The position numbers and the translations under genes were made by a program. DNA of 64,000 nt from Qipengyuania citrea (GTDB lineage Bacteria > Pseudomonadota > Alphaproteobacteria > Sphingomonadales > Sphingomonadaceae). Below, in pieces: positions 36,431 to 45,382 of this stretch. Each line of letters starts with the position of its first letter. Position 1 is the stretch's first letter. Below the pieces are notes generated by a model. That model saw nothing but the letters and a program-made list of their open reading frames with translations. It had not been told where the DNA came from and ran no database searches. The DNA is taken from the NCBI RefSeq assembly GCF_024171405.1, contig NZ_JALJZT010000002.1:1612001-1676000 (forward strand), written 5' to 3'.

Positions 36431-37384
36431 CTAATCGTTTCCACTCTCTTCATGCGGATGCGCAGTTCGGTGCGCAGGAACAAGATCGGGTTCGCAGTCC
36501 ATTTCAAGGCACGCTTCGAATGTGGCGTGCTCGATCTGAAACTCTTCTTTCAACATCGATCTTGCCCGGGCCTTCACTTTCTCGAATTGCTCAAGTGAAG
36601 CGCCTTCAGGGGTTACATGCGTTTCCAGCGCCCGGTGATGCTCGCCGATCGACCAAACATGAACATGATGTACTCCGTCGATCCCATCCAAATTTTCGAG
36701 TGCCGAAACGATCCGATCAAACTCCAGCTCGTCGGGAACCGCGCCCATCAAGAGCCGGACTGTCCGCGGCATCAGGGTCACCCCCTGCCAGATGACATAA
36801 CCGGCGATGATCAGGGTGATGATCAGATCCGCGATGTAGAGATCGTATAGCAGGATCAGCGCGCCAGCGACGATCACACCGACCGACGCGAGAGCATCGG
36901 AGACGTTGTGCAGAAAGGCCGCCTTCATGTTGATGCTGTCATGCGAACCGCGATAGACGATGAAGGCAGTCACCAGATCGATGACCAGCGCTATGCCCGC
37001 CACGCCTATGACGGTCCATCCCTCGACCGGTTGGGGATCGGCGAACCGGTTGATTGCCTCCACCAGCAGGTAGAAGCCGATGATAAGCAGGGTCGTGAGG
37101 TTGATGAGTGCGGCGACGACTTCGCCTTGCGCATAACCGAAGGTCAAAAGTTTGTCGGCGGGTCGCCGCCCGATTTTGCGCGCGAACCAGGCCAAGCCAA
37201 GCGAAGCCGCATCGCTGAAATTGTGCAAGGCGTCGGCTATGAGCGCGAGCGACCCTGAGACGATCCCGCCAATGATTTGTGCAACTGTAAGCAAGACGTT
37301 GATCGCCACTGCAAAGATCAGCTGGCGATCGCTGAGATTTTCTTCGCCGTGACTATGTCCGGCGTGACCGTGGGAATGCTCCAT
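36431..37384 (-). CDS. czcD: CDF cation efflux protein (CzcD/ZitB type)
   Basis: 317 residues: His-rich N-terminus (HSHGHAGHSHGEE), six helices with HNFSDA (helix 2) and HNVSDA (helix 5), the HxxxD zinc site, then a cytosolic C-terminal domain (DGVHHVHVWSIGEHH) that binds extra metal. It exports Zn, Cd or Co in exchange for protons. It shares one base with the stop of the upstream membrane protein gene and is last in a six-gene overlapping operon. Confidence 0.92.
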   Translation of the reverse strand: MEHSHGHAGHSHGEENLSDRQLIFAVAINVLLTVAQIIGGIVSGSLALIADALHNFSDAASLGLAWFARKIGRRPADKLLTFGYAQGEVVAALINLTTLLIIGFYLLVEAINRFADPQPVEGWTVIGVAGIALVIDLVTAFIVYRGSHDSINMKAAFLHNVSDALASVGVIVAGALILLYDLYIADLIITLIIAGYVIWQGVTLMPRTVRLLMGAVPDELEFDRIVSALENLDGIDGVHHVHVWSIGEHHRALETHVTPEGASLEQFEKVKARARSMLKEEFQIEHATFEACLEMDCEPDLVPAHRTAHPHEESGND

Positions 37385-38271
37385 TACTCGCGTCCCATTG
37401 TGAGGGGTTCAATGCTAAACGCGACTGCCGGTCGCTCTGCGGGATGCTCCAAACCCGAATTCGGAAGATCCACCGCGTCTGATAATTCATCAAGCCCGGC
37501 GAAAATGAGTGCGAGAAGGGCGAACCCGACGAGAAAAGCAAGAAGCGATTTGAAGTGCCCCGCTGTGTGTGCCGCTTGATGAAGAAGCAAAGCTCTTACC
37601 GCCGCAGCCAGGAGTAACCCTGCAAGGACGGTGAGGAGCCAAAGCAGCCCGAAACTATCGACACTGTGTACCATCCAGAATGCCAACAGCGTAGAACCGA
37701 TGAAGGCCAGAGCGAGACCGACGTGTAGCGCGATGCGGTCCATTCGGCTTGAGCTAGCGGCTATGAACCTGGAGCCAATCTGGCGACTGACCAAGATATT
37801 CGCCGTGGCTAACCCCGCCGCCGTGACTATTGCCAAAGTCACGGAAGCGGCTGCTGTAATACCGAGCACCAAACCATAGCCGATCAGATCGACGATTGAG
37901 ATGATCGACGATGCAGCAACATTGGACAAATCCTCGTCATGATCATGCTGCTTTCTTTTGCCGTCCGCGAAACGGCCTCTGAGATAGCCGGCTGCCTTGC
38001 ACAGAAGAACATAGGCTCCTCCACCGAGCAAAAAGAGCACAGGGATGGCCCAGCTGTCGACTGCCGATTGGACGAACGGCGTAACCGCTAGCGCAGCGGT
38101 CGCAAACAGAACGCCCGCAGCAGCAGGATACAACAGATCGGACCGGCGCAATCCCGCCCCCACACGTTCGACCCACAACGTCCCTACGACCAAGCCGGTG
38201 CTTGCGAATATCGCAAGAAGCAAAACATGCGATCGGCTTTGTGTCTCAAAGATAGTGTCGAAAAGGCTCAT
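37384..38271 (-). CDS. Multi-helix membrane protein with His/Asp loop (possible degenerate ZIP-like)
   Basis: 295 residues with about eight hydrophobic segments. A cytosolic loop contains RKQHDHDEDLS. Helix order and loop place recall ZIP transporters, but the His residues of the ZIP metal site in helices 4 and 5 are missing (SIVDLIGYGLVLGIT), so the comparison is weak. Overlaps by 1 bp with both neighbours (TAATG), so tightly coupled to the CDF and the 59-aa protein. Confidence 0.75.
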   Translation of the reverse strand: MSLFDTIFETQSRSHVLLLAIFASTGLVVGTLWVERVGAGLRRSDLLYPAAAGVLFATAALAVTPFVQSAVDSWAIPVLFLLGGGAYVLLCKAAGYLRGRFADGKRKQHDHDEDLSNVAASSIISIVDLIGYGLVLGITAAASVTLAIVTAAGLATANILVSRQIGSRFIAASSSRMDRIALHVGLALAFIGSTLLAFWMVHSVDSFGLLWLLTVLAGLLLAAAVRALLLHQAAHTAGHFKSLLAFLVGFALLALIFAGLDELSDAVDLPNSGLEHPAERPAVAFSIEPLTMGRE

Positions 38272-38450
38272 TAGCTTTTCAAACCCCGTACCGCCGGAAG
38301 TTCGTCTGCGACTTTCTTCCGCGCGACAGGCAAATCTCCATCAAAATCTTTTCGGGGAGATGTCCTCATAAGCAAGGGCTGATCGTCATGATCCTCTTCG
38401 CGGTGGCTATGGCCGCTCCGTTCACCCTGATCTCGGTTGTCATTGCTCAT
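38271..38450 (-). CDS. 59-aa His/Asp-rich soluble protein
   Basis: A small gene between the CaCA antiporter and the membrane protein: ATG 38450 overlaps the antiporter stop by 4 bp and its stop overlaps the next start by 1 bp. The protein begins MSNDNRDQGERSGHSHREED, then HDDQPLL, and ends with a basic tail. No signal or helix for membrane. The overlaps on both sides argue that it is translated. It may be a cytosolic metal-binding partner of the operon; no family recognised. Confidence 0.6.
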   Translation of the reverse strand: MSNDNRDQGERSGHSHREEDHDDQPLLMRTSPRKDFDGDLPVARKKVADELPAVRGLKS

Positions 38451-39469
38451 CCGGCTCCTCCGGAGACTTGCAAAGGCTTCACCCACAGGAATATTACGGC
38501 AATAAAAGCCGCATTGGCTGCCCAGAACGCGAAGATGTGCCATCGACCAAAGCCTCTTTTCTCTTCGTCTCCCAACGAAAGAAAGAGAGCGTATAGCGCG
38601 GCCATCAGCACGACGAACGCGAGACTGACCCAGAAGAGTTGAAAATTCTCGATCGGCGTTCCGATGATGGTGAGCGGGATGAAGGCGAGCGTCATGGTCA
38701 CGACATGGTCGCCGATCACGCTTGTGCTGGCGGAGGTCACCTGACCGGAGCGCGCGACGCTCCAGGTCGTGAACACCTCGGGCAGCGATGCGACGGCGGC
38801 AGTGATGAAAAGACCGCCGACGATATTCGGGATGCCGAGTGCGCTCACGATCCTTTCGGTCGAGAATACGGTGAAGTAGGCCCCGACCGCCAGGGCGCCG
38901 ACGCCCGCTATGGCCATCCATTTCTCCTTTAGACTCCACTCTACCTCCTCTCCCTTCTCTCGGCCCCGAACGAGAGCCTGAAGGAGATAGGCGAGATACG
39001 CGATCAGCAGCAGCCATCCATCGATCGGCTGCAACCCGCGCCAAGGGGCGGGAAGCGTCAGTAGAGCGAAGACCGCGAGGATCGCCAGGTAAGGCAGCGC
39101 CTGGACGGTAAGAGCCCCCTTATCGACCGCGACGTAATGATCACGACGATGCTTCTTGTGCTCCTTGTCAGCACCTTCAAGGGCCCCTTTACGGGTCGCC
39201 AGATAAGCGGTCGTCACGATCACCGGAATCACCAGAACGGTCGAACCCAGCATGGCGCCAAGGCCGATATCGGACACATCACGAGCAGCGCTCGTCACAT
39301 TGATGCCCATCTCTGGCGAAGCGGCGGCTAGACCTAAAAAGGAGCCCCCCGCCGCGACGGAGAACCCCCATTGCTTGCGTAATTTCTTGAGCGGTGCGGA
39401 CAGGCGTTCCGCGCCCCAATGAGCGGCCCAGACGGCGGCGAGGAGAACCGCTGCCCAGACCGCGATCAC
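38447..39469 (-). CDS. Sodium/calcium exchanger-family (CaCA) antiporter
   Basis: 340 residues with ten to eleven helices and two inverted alpha-repeats: GSFLGLAAASPEMGIN and AAVASLPEVFTTW, holding the acidic ion site. A charged loop (KEHKKHRRDHYVAVD) separates the halves. GTG 39469 overlaps the CDF stop by 4 bp. Its place between two CDF genes suggests exchange of a divalent cation other than calcium, which is inference. Confidence 0.87.
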   Translation of the reverse strand: MIAVWAAVLLAAVWAAHWGAERLSAPLKKLRKQWGFSVAAGGSFLGLAAASPEMGINVTSAARDVSDIGLGAMLGSTVLVIPVIVTTAYLATRKGALEGADKEHKKHRRDHYVAVDKGALTVQALPYLAILAVFALLTLPAPWRGLQPIDGWLLLIAYLAYLLQALVRGREKGEEVEWSLKEKWMAIAGVGALAVGAYFTVFSTERIVSALGIPNIVGGLFITAAVASLPEVFTTWSVARSGQVTSASTSVIGDHVVTMTLAFIPLTIIGTPIENFQLFWVSLAFVVLMAALYALFLSLGDEEKRGFGRWHIFAFWAANAAFIAVIFLWVKPLQVSGGAG

Positions 39470-40095
39470 TTGCGCCAGCCCTCGTGCTCTGTGCCCTCTT
39501 CCTCATGGATGTCCATATGCGCATCGCGCAGGATCTCGATGCCGCCGTAGATCGCTATGCAGGCCACACCGATCCCGACGACGAGATCGGGCCAATTCGA
39601 TCCGGTGAAAAACACTACGATACCCGCTATGATAATCCCGCCGTTCGAAACGAAATCATTCAAACTGAACGTGGTGGCTGCACGTAAATTGACATCCTTA
39701 TTCTGCAAACGTTTCAGCAGGTAAAGGCACCAGAGGTTCACCGCACCGGCAACCAGCGCCATCACCATCATGACGCCGCCGATCGGATCCGAACCCTCCA
39801 TGAAGCGCCGGATGGCATCGAGAATCACACCGCCTGCGAACACAAGCAGCATGACCCCGGAAAAACGCGCGGCTCCGCGCTTCCAGACCCGGGAGCGGGT
39901 GAGCGCAAGCAGGCTCAATGCATAGACAATCGCGTCCGACGAATTGTCGAGCCCATTGGCAATCAGCGCGTTGGAATCGCCGATTACCCCGGTGATGAAA
40001 AACCCTATCGCAATCGCCACATTGAGCCAGAAAACGATCCAGAGAGTGCGGCGCTTTTCGGCCGAATCGAGGTTGAGTTCGCCTTCGCCGCTCAT
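39466..40095 (-). CDS. Short CDF-type cation transporter
   Basis: 209 residues, six helices, with ANGLDNSSDAIVYA in helix 2 and SLNDFVSNGG in helix 5; lacks the large cytosolic C-terminal domain and ends with DAHMDIHEEEGTEHEG, an acidic/His tail. Start ATG 40095 overlaps the STAS gene stop by 4 bp; the longer frame upstream lies in the STAS gene and is not used. Confidence 0.85.
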   Translation of the reverse strand: MSGEGELNLDSAEKRRTLWIVFWLNVAIAIGFFITGVIGDSNALIANGLDNSSDAIVYALSLLALTRSRVWKRGAARFSGVMLLVFAGGVILDAIRRFMEGSDPIGGVMMVMALVAGAVNLWCLYLLKRLQNKDVNLRAATTFSLNDFVSNGGIIIAGIVVFFTGSNWPDLVVGIGVACIAIYGGIEILRDAHMDIHEEEGTEHEGWRK

Positions 40096-40463
40096 GACGC
40101 ATTCCTTCCGTCTCTCGCCCAGCTTTCGGCGGCAACCCGCTCGACAGGTGTGAAAAACCTCATCTCCGCGCGGAATAGCGGATCGAAAAGCTTGGTGCCC
40201 CACTCTTCCCAACTACTATCGCCGACCATCGCGATCCGGCCGAAGCTGTCCTTGTGCTTCGCATCGAATTTCAGGTCGCGCCAGAGACCGCCCATATCCC
40301 AGCCAGAAAAGTCGGGAGCAAGTTCGATAAGCATCGGAACCGTCCCAGGAACTCGCGCCGCGACGCGCTCGAAAAACGGAACGAAGCGGTCATAGTCGCT
40401 ATCGGAAAGCGTTCCGTCCGCCCTGATGAGCAACAGACCGTTATCTTCGATTGCGGTGAGCAT
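40092..40463 (-). CDS. STAS/SEC14 domain protein (SpoIIAA-like)
   Basis: 123 residues with the SpoIIAA-like fold found in STAS/SEC14 proteins (LLIRADGTLSDSDYDRFVPF, MLIELAPDFSGWDMGGLWRD, RIAMVGDSSWEEWG). AGAGGAG precedes ATG 40463. It is the first gene of the overlapping six-gene cation operon. Probably cytosolic; role unknown, possibly regulation of a transporter. Confidence 0.8.
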   Translation of the reverse strand: MLTAIEDNGLLLIRADGTLSDSDYDRFVPFFERVAARVPGTVPMLIELAPDFSGWDMGGLWRDLKFDAKHKDSFGRIAMVGDSSWEEWGTKLFDPLFRAEMRFFTPVERVAAESWARDGRNAS

Positions 40464-40903
40464 GGCGATTTCTCCTCTTGAATGTTCCGCGCGACCGTCG
40501 AGCGGCTTTGGCGCGTCCTCTGGACAGCGGTAAAAGATGCGCTCGAAACCTCGATAGTTGCAGGTGAAGGGCCGTCCCGGGCTACAATCTTCGATCGTAA
40601 GATGGCGCACTTGCATTGGCCGCGCATGCCGTTCGAAGGGCTTATGGTCATGGTATATGCGATGGCCTCACCCTCATCGCGCCAGATGCCGACAGCGGAC
40701 AGATCACCGTCCGAAGGTTGCACCTCTGCATAGAAGCCATCGGCGAAAAACACCCACGCCGTGCCCGTATCGCAGCCGGGCGTTCTGCCGAGGCTCCGCG
40801 CGCCCGCAATTGAGTCCGATACCGGATCGCTTCGAGACTTGTCAGTCCCGAAGCGATCTGAGGCAGACAAATTGACCTAGCTAACTTCAATAAGCCCTCC
40901 CCT
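40464..40903. other. Intergenic gap after czcA with terminator-like hairpin
   Basis: 440 bases between the czcA stop and the STAS gene, both minus strand. GATCGCTTCG and CGAAGCGATC (40825-40858) pair perfectly, with inner GACT/AGTC, about 45 bases after czcA; it likely ends the czc transcript. An open frame from 40870 runs into the STAS gene out of frame and has no recognisable motif; I do not call it a gene. Confidence 0.5.
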
Positions 40904-43900
40904 TCAAGTAACATCCCGAAGTTCTTTACGTTCCTCAGGCGTGACGTTGCGACGCAGGCGGTCCCACCATCTTTGGCGCCAACTTCGCTTCTCCTTGCCA
41001 TCATCGAGTACCAGGCGAGCGATCGCTGGCAAAACGAACAGCGTGAGCGCAGTGGCTGTGATCAGCCCGCCGATAACCACCGTAGCCAAGGGACGTTGCA
41101 CCTCAGCACCTGTTCCTGTGGCAATCGCCATCGGCACAAAACCCAGCGACGCCACCAACGCGGTCATGAGCACCGGTCGCAGTCGCGCCAGCGCGCCATC
41201 GGCAATCGCCTCATCCAGTGACATCCCGCTGTCGAGTCGCTGCCGGATCGCGGTCATCATGACGAGACCGTTGAGCACCGCCACGCCGGAAAGCGCGATA
41301 AAGCCGACCGCTGCCGACACCGAGAATGGCAAGCCTCGCAGCGCCAGAGCGAACACCCCGCCAGCCAAGGCCATGGGAATGGCACTGAACACGGCAAGCG
41401 CTGGAACCCATCCACCCAAAGCCATGAACAGCAAGAGGAGAACCAGAGCGAAGGCAATCGGGACGACGATGGTGAGCCGCGCCTGCGCTTCCTGCAGGTT
41501 CTGATACTGTCCGCCCCATTCGATGAAGGAGGCCGGCGGCATATCGACGCCGGTCGAAACCCTTTCCTGCGCTTCCTCAACAAAGGAGCCGAGATCGCGC
41601 TCGCGTACGTTGGCCGAGACGATCACAAGCCTTCGGCCCTGCTCTCGCCGAACCTCGGCAAGGCCATCGACGACCTGAAAATCGGCCAATGTCCGCAAAG
41701 GAACGGTGACCCCGTTTTCAAGCACGATCGGGAGCGCGCCGAGCTGGTCGAAATCGTCGCGCGTAGCATCCTCGAGGCGCACGACAACATCGAATCGGCG
41801 ATCGCCCTCGAACACCAGTCCTGCTGGCCGCCCGCCGAGCGCGATAGCAACCGACTGTGCCACTTCCTCGACGGTCAGACCATAGCGCGCGATGGTCGGG
41901 CGATCGAAGGCGATGTCCAGCGTAGGAAAGCCGGTCACCTGCTGCACCTTCACGTCCGCGGCGCCTTCGACACCTCCAAGCACGCCCGCGACCTCGCCCG
42001 CAGCTTCGGTGAGCGCAGTGAGGTCATCGCCGTAGAGCTTGACCGCGACATCGCCGCGCACACCGGCGATCAGCTCGTTGAAGCGCAGCTCGATAGGCTG
42101 GCTGAACTCGTAGAGATTGCCGATGAGGCCTCCGAGCGCGCTTTCCATTTCACCAACAAGCTCATCTTTCGGCAAATCGGGATCGGGCCATTCGTCGCGA
42201 GGCTTCAGGATGACATAAGCGTCCGAAGCATTGGGGGGCATTGGATCGCTGGCGACTTCGGCCGTGCCCGTCCGTGAGAACACAAGATCAACTTGGGGAA
42301 ACTCTTCGAGCCGGTCTTCGACCCGCCGCTGCATCGCCAGCGAGCGTTCGAGCGATGTCGAGGGGATGCGCAAGGATTGCACCGCGATGTCGCGTTCATC
42401 GAGCTGCGGGGTGAACTCGCTGCCCAGAAAGCCGAACACAAAAACCGCTACTGTGAAGAGACCAACCCCGGCACCAATCATCGGCCAGGGCCGCGCAATG
42501 ACCTTGCGCACGGCGGGACCGTAGCGCTCTTTGGCCCAGCGAATGGGCTTCACCTCCTTTTCGGTCAGCTTCTTGTTGAGCAGGACCGCAATCATCGCTG
42601 GCACGAAGGTCAATGAAAGAACGAAGGCCGAAGCCAGCGCGAGCATCATCGTGATCGCCATGGGCGAGAACGTCTTGCCCTCGACCCCGGTAAAGGTCAG
42701 CAGCGGCGCGAAGACGAGGAAGATAATCGCCTGACCGTAGACGGTCGGTTTGATCATTTCCTGCGCTGCGAGACGCGTTTCGGTCAGCCGCTCACCCAAG
42801 GTAAGCAAGCGTCCTTCGCGATGTTGCCGGGCCGCAAGCCGGGCGACGCTGTTCTCGACAATGATGACCGCACCATCGACGATCAGCCCGAAGTCGAGCG
42901 CGCCCAGGCTCATCAGATTACCTGAGACACCAAGCCGGTTCATCCCCACCGCTGCCATCAGCATCGAAACGGGAATGACCAGTGCGGTGATTATGGCGGC
43001 GCGGATATTGCCGAGCAAGAGGAACAGGACGGCGATCACGAGCAATGCGCCTTCGAGCAGATTCTTTTCGACGGTGGAGATCGTCGCATCGACTAGTGAG
43101 GAACGATTGTAGACAATCTCAGCGACAACTCCGTCCGGAAGCGATGCGCGGACCTCTTCAAGTCTCTCGGCAGCACCAGCCGCAACGGTCCGGCTGTTCT
43201 CGCCTGCCCGCATCAGCACCGTGCCGACCACGGCCTCTTCGCCATTGAGCGAAGCGGCCCCGGTACGCAGGTCGCCTCCGATCTCGACATCGGCCACATC
43301 GCCGATGCGGATGGGCACGCCCTCGCGGGTCGCAATGACAGCTTCTTCGATGTCGGCAATGCTGCCCAGCCTCGCATCGACGCGGACGAGCAGCGCTTCA
43401 TCGGCACGGTCCACGAAGTTGGCACCGGCCGCGAGGTTGGCGGCCTCGAGCGCATCGATCAATGAATCGAACGACAGGCCATAGCCGGTCAAGCGAGCGG
43501 GATCGGGCTGGACCAAGAACTGCTTTTCGAACCCGCCGATCGAATCCACGCCGGCCACACCATCGATCGAGCGCATCAGCGGCGCGACCACCCAGTCCTG
43601 CACGGTGCGAAGATACGCCGCTTTGGCAACCTCGCTCTCGAGCCGGTCGCCGCGTTCGGTGATGAAGCTGCCATCGGACTGCCAGCCTGTCCGCCCACCG
43701 GTCGAAGCGCCTCGACCTCCGGGATATTCGTATTCGATGGTATACATCAGCACTTCGCCGAGACCGGTGGAGATCGGCCCCATCGTGGGCTCTGCGCCCT
43801 CGGGCAGCGACGCACCGATTGGCGCGAGCCGCTCATTGACCTGCTGCCGGGCGAAGTAGAGGTCGGTTCCCTCCTCGAAGATCGCGGTAACCTGGCTGAA

Positions 43901-44233
43901 GCCGTTGCGCGAAATCGAGCGGGTCATTTCCAGGCCTTCGATCCCGGCAAGTCCGGTTTCGATGGGGAAGGTCACCTGCGTCTCGACCTGCGAAGGTGAG
44001 AGCGCAGCAGCGCTGGTATTGATCTGGACCTGCGTGTTGGTGATGTCGGGAACCGCGTCGATCGGCAGGCGCACCAGATTGAACGCGCCGTAGATCGCCG
44101 CGAAGACGGTCAGGACGATGATCGCCCAGCGAAACCGAACGGCGATATCCAGGATGACACCGATCGGGCCGTGACGGTGGCTACCTTCGTCCGAAGACAT
44201 AGGAGAAGATGCCGTGGTTTGATCAATGGCCAT
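40904..44233 (-). CDS. czcA: CzcA-type heavy-metal RND efflux transporter
   Basis: 1109 residues. Helix 4 reads GALDFGLIVDGAVIIVEN (444-461), the HME1 signature with two Asp and a Glu that marks Co/Zn/Cd pumps; the CusA protein here has the copper form. It exports divalent metal from the periplasm or cytosol by proton exchange. The start overlaps the czcB stop by 11 bp. A hairpin follows downstream. Confidence 0.93.
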   Translation of the reverse strand: MAIDQTTASSPMSSDEGSHRHGPIGVILDIAVRFRWAIIVLTVFAAIYGAFNLVRLPIDAVPDITNTQVQINTSAAALSPSQVETQVTFPIETGLAGIEGLEMTRSISRNGFSQVTAIFEEGTDLYFARQQVNERLAPIGASLPEGAEPTMGPISTGLGEVLMYTIEYEYPGGRGASTGGRTGWQSDGSFITERGDRLESEVAKAAYLRTVQDWVVAPLMRSIDGVAGVDSIGGFEKQFLVQPDPARLTGYGLSFDSLIDALEAANLAAGANFVDRADEALLVRVDARLGSIADIEEAVIATREGVPIRIGDVADVEIGGDLRTGAASLNGEEAVVGTVLMRAGENSRTVAAGAAERLEEVRASLPDGVVAEIVYNRSSLVDATISTVEKNLLEGALLVIAVLFLLLGNIRAAIITALVIPVSMLMAAVGMNRLGVSGNLMSLGALDFGLIVDGAVIIVENSVARLAARQHREGRLLTLGERLTETRLAAQEMIKPTVYGQAIIFLVFAPLLTFTGVEGKTFSPMAITMMLALASAFVLSLTFVPAMIAVLLNKKLTEKEVKPIRWAKERYGPAVRKVIARPWPMIGAGVGLFTVAVFVFGFLGSEFTPQLDERDIAVQSLRIPSTSLERSLAMQRRVEDRLEEFPQVDLVFSRTGTAEVASDPMPPNASDAYVILKPRDEWPDPDLPKDELVGEMESALGGLIGNLYEFSQPIELRFNELIAGVRGDVAVKLYGDDLTALTEAAGEVAGVLGGVEGAADVKVQQVTGFPTLDIAFDRPTIARYGLTVEEVAQSVAIALGGRPAGLVFEGDRRFDVVVRLEDATRDDFDQLGALPIVLENGVTVPLRTLADFQVVDGLAEVRREQGRRLVIVSANVRERDLGSFVEEAQERVSTGVDMPPASFIEWGGQYQNLQEAQARLTIVVPIAFALVLLLLFMALGGWVPALAVFSAIPMALAGGVFALALRGLPFSVSAAVGFIALSGVAVLNGLVMMTAIRQRLDSGMSLDEAIADGALARLRPVLMTALVASLGFVPMAIATGTGAEVQRPLATVVIGGLITATALTLFVLPAIARLVLDDGKEKRSWRQRWWDRLRRNVTPEERKELRDVT

Positions 44234-45371
44234 GTTCTGCGCCCTCCTTTTCGAGCTCGGACTTCAACAGGAAAGCATTGGCAGTCGCGATCCGCTGACC
44301 GGGCTCGAGCCCGGAGAGGATCGTAACCATTCCGGCAGACCGGCTACCGGTCTCGACCTCACGAGCCTGAAATCCGCGCCGTGTCCGCACGAAGACGACA
44401 TCGCGTCCTTCGAGCACCTGCACAGCCTCCTCGGGGACGGCGATGCGGTTCTGGTCGACTTCGCCCGAAGGGCGAATGCGCGCCTGGAGAAAGGACCCGG
44501 GCTGCAGACCGGGAACGGCGCGCGTCAAGGTAAGAACCGCTGTGGCGCTGCGGCTTTCGGCATCGAGCGAGGGCGTTACTGACCGGACGCGAGCGCCGAT
44601 CTCCCTTCCATCACCGACGATCAACGCAGCCTCGTCGCCAGGCTGGATGCGTGAAGCATCTTCGGAAGGCAGCGCAACCTCGATCTGCAAGCCGCTGGGA
44701 TTGACGATGCTGTAAAGCTCCTCGCCGGCATCGACGAAAGAACCGAGCACAATCGGGGCTGCGGTCACACGGCCCGAAAGCGGGCTTGTGACAGCGAGCG
44801 AGCGCCCATCGCCGCTCACACCTGCTGCCGCGACAGCAGCCTGCGACCGGTTCAGTTCGGAACGCGCGACGTCCAGGTTGGCGCGCGCCGCTTCGAGATC
44901 CTGGCGCGCTGTCACATTGGCTTCGAATAGCCGGCGCTCGCGGTCATAGGCCGCTGAAAGCTCGGTTACGCGGGCGCGAGCGGCACTAAGCTGAGAAGCG
45001 AGTGCCGCCGCATCGGCGCTTTCGATCCGAGCAACGGTCTCGCCCTGGCGGACATAGTCGCCAAGCGTCTTGCCAACGCTGCGCACGACACCGGAAGCCC
45101 GTGCATCGATGCGTGCGCTGGCGGTCGGACTTGCCGCAACCGTAGCAGGAAATACGAGTTCGACGGCGGCACCCGTCTGCACGGCTGCGACCTCGATCTC
45201 GGCGGTGCGGATCTGCTCTTGCTCGATCAGCACGAGCCCCTCGGGCAGTTCTGTCTCTGCGACCTCTTCGTCCGCGTGCGTGTCAACTTGGCTGTCGGGC
45301 CAGAACATCAGCATCAGGGCCGAAACGAGTATGACAATTCCGGCGATAATCGCCAGTCTTTTGCGGTTCAT
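44223..45371 (-). CDS. czcB: CzcB-type periplasmic adaptor
   Basis: About 382 residues: membrane anchor (LAIIAGIVILVSALMLMFW), lipoyl-like half motifs, a coiled-coil hairpin (120-170) and beta-barrel, ending with a His pair (AEHGH). It links CzcA to CzcC. ATG 45371 has AGGAA 7 bases upstream; ATG 45386, overlapping the czcC stop by 4 bp, is an alternative that adds 5 residues. Confidence 0.9.
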   Translation of the reverse strand: MNRKRLAIIAGIVILVSALMLMFWPDSQVDTHADEEVAETELPEGLVLIEQEQIRTAEIEVAAVQTGAAVELVFPATVAASPTASARIDARASGVVRSVGKTLGDYVRQGETVARIESADAAALASQLSAARARVTELSAAYDRERRLFEANVTARQDLEAARANLDVARSELNRSQAAVAAAGVSGDGRSLAVTSPLSGRVTAAPIVLGSFVDAGEELYSIVNPSGLQIEVALPSEDASRIQPGDEAALIVGDGREIGARVRSVTPSLDAESRSATAVLTLTRAVPGLQPGSFLQARIRPSGEVDQNRIAVPEEAVQVLEGRDVVFVRTRRGFQAREVETGSRSAGMVTILSGLEPGQRIATANAFLLKSELEKEGAEHGH

Positions 45372-45382
45372 TGAAATATTCC

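Noticed and set aside
40271-40870. 200-codon minus-strand frame between czcA and the STAS gene
   Set aside because: It runs 190 bases into the STAS gene in another frame, has no motif and no clear ribosome site.
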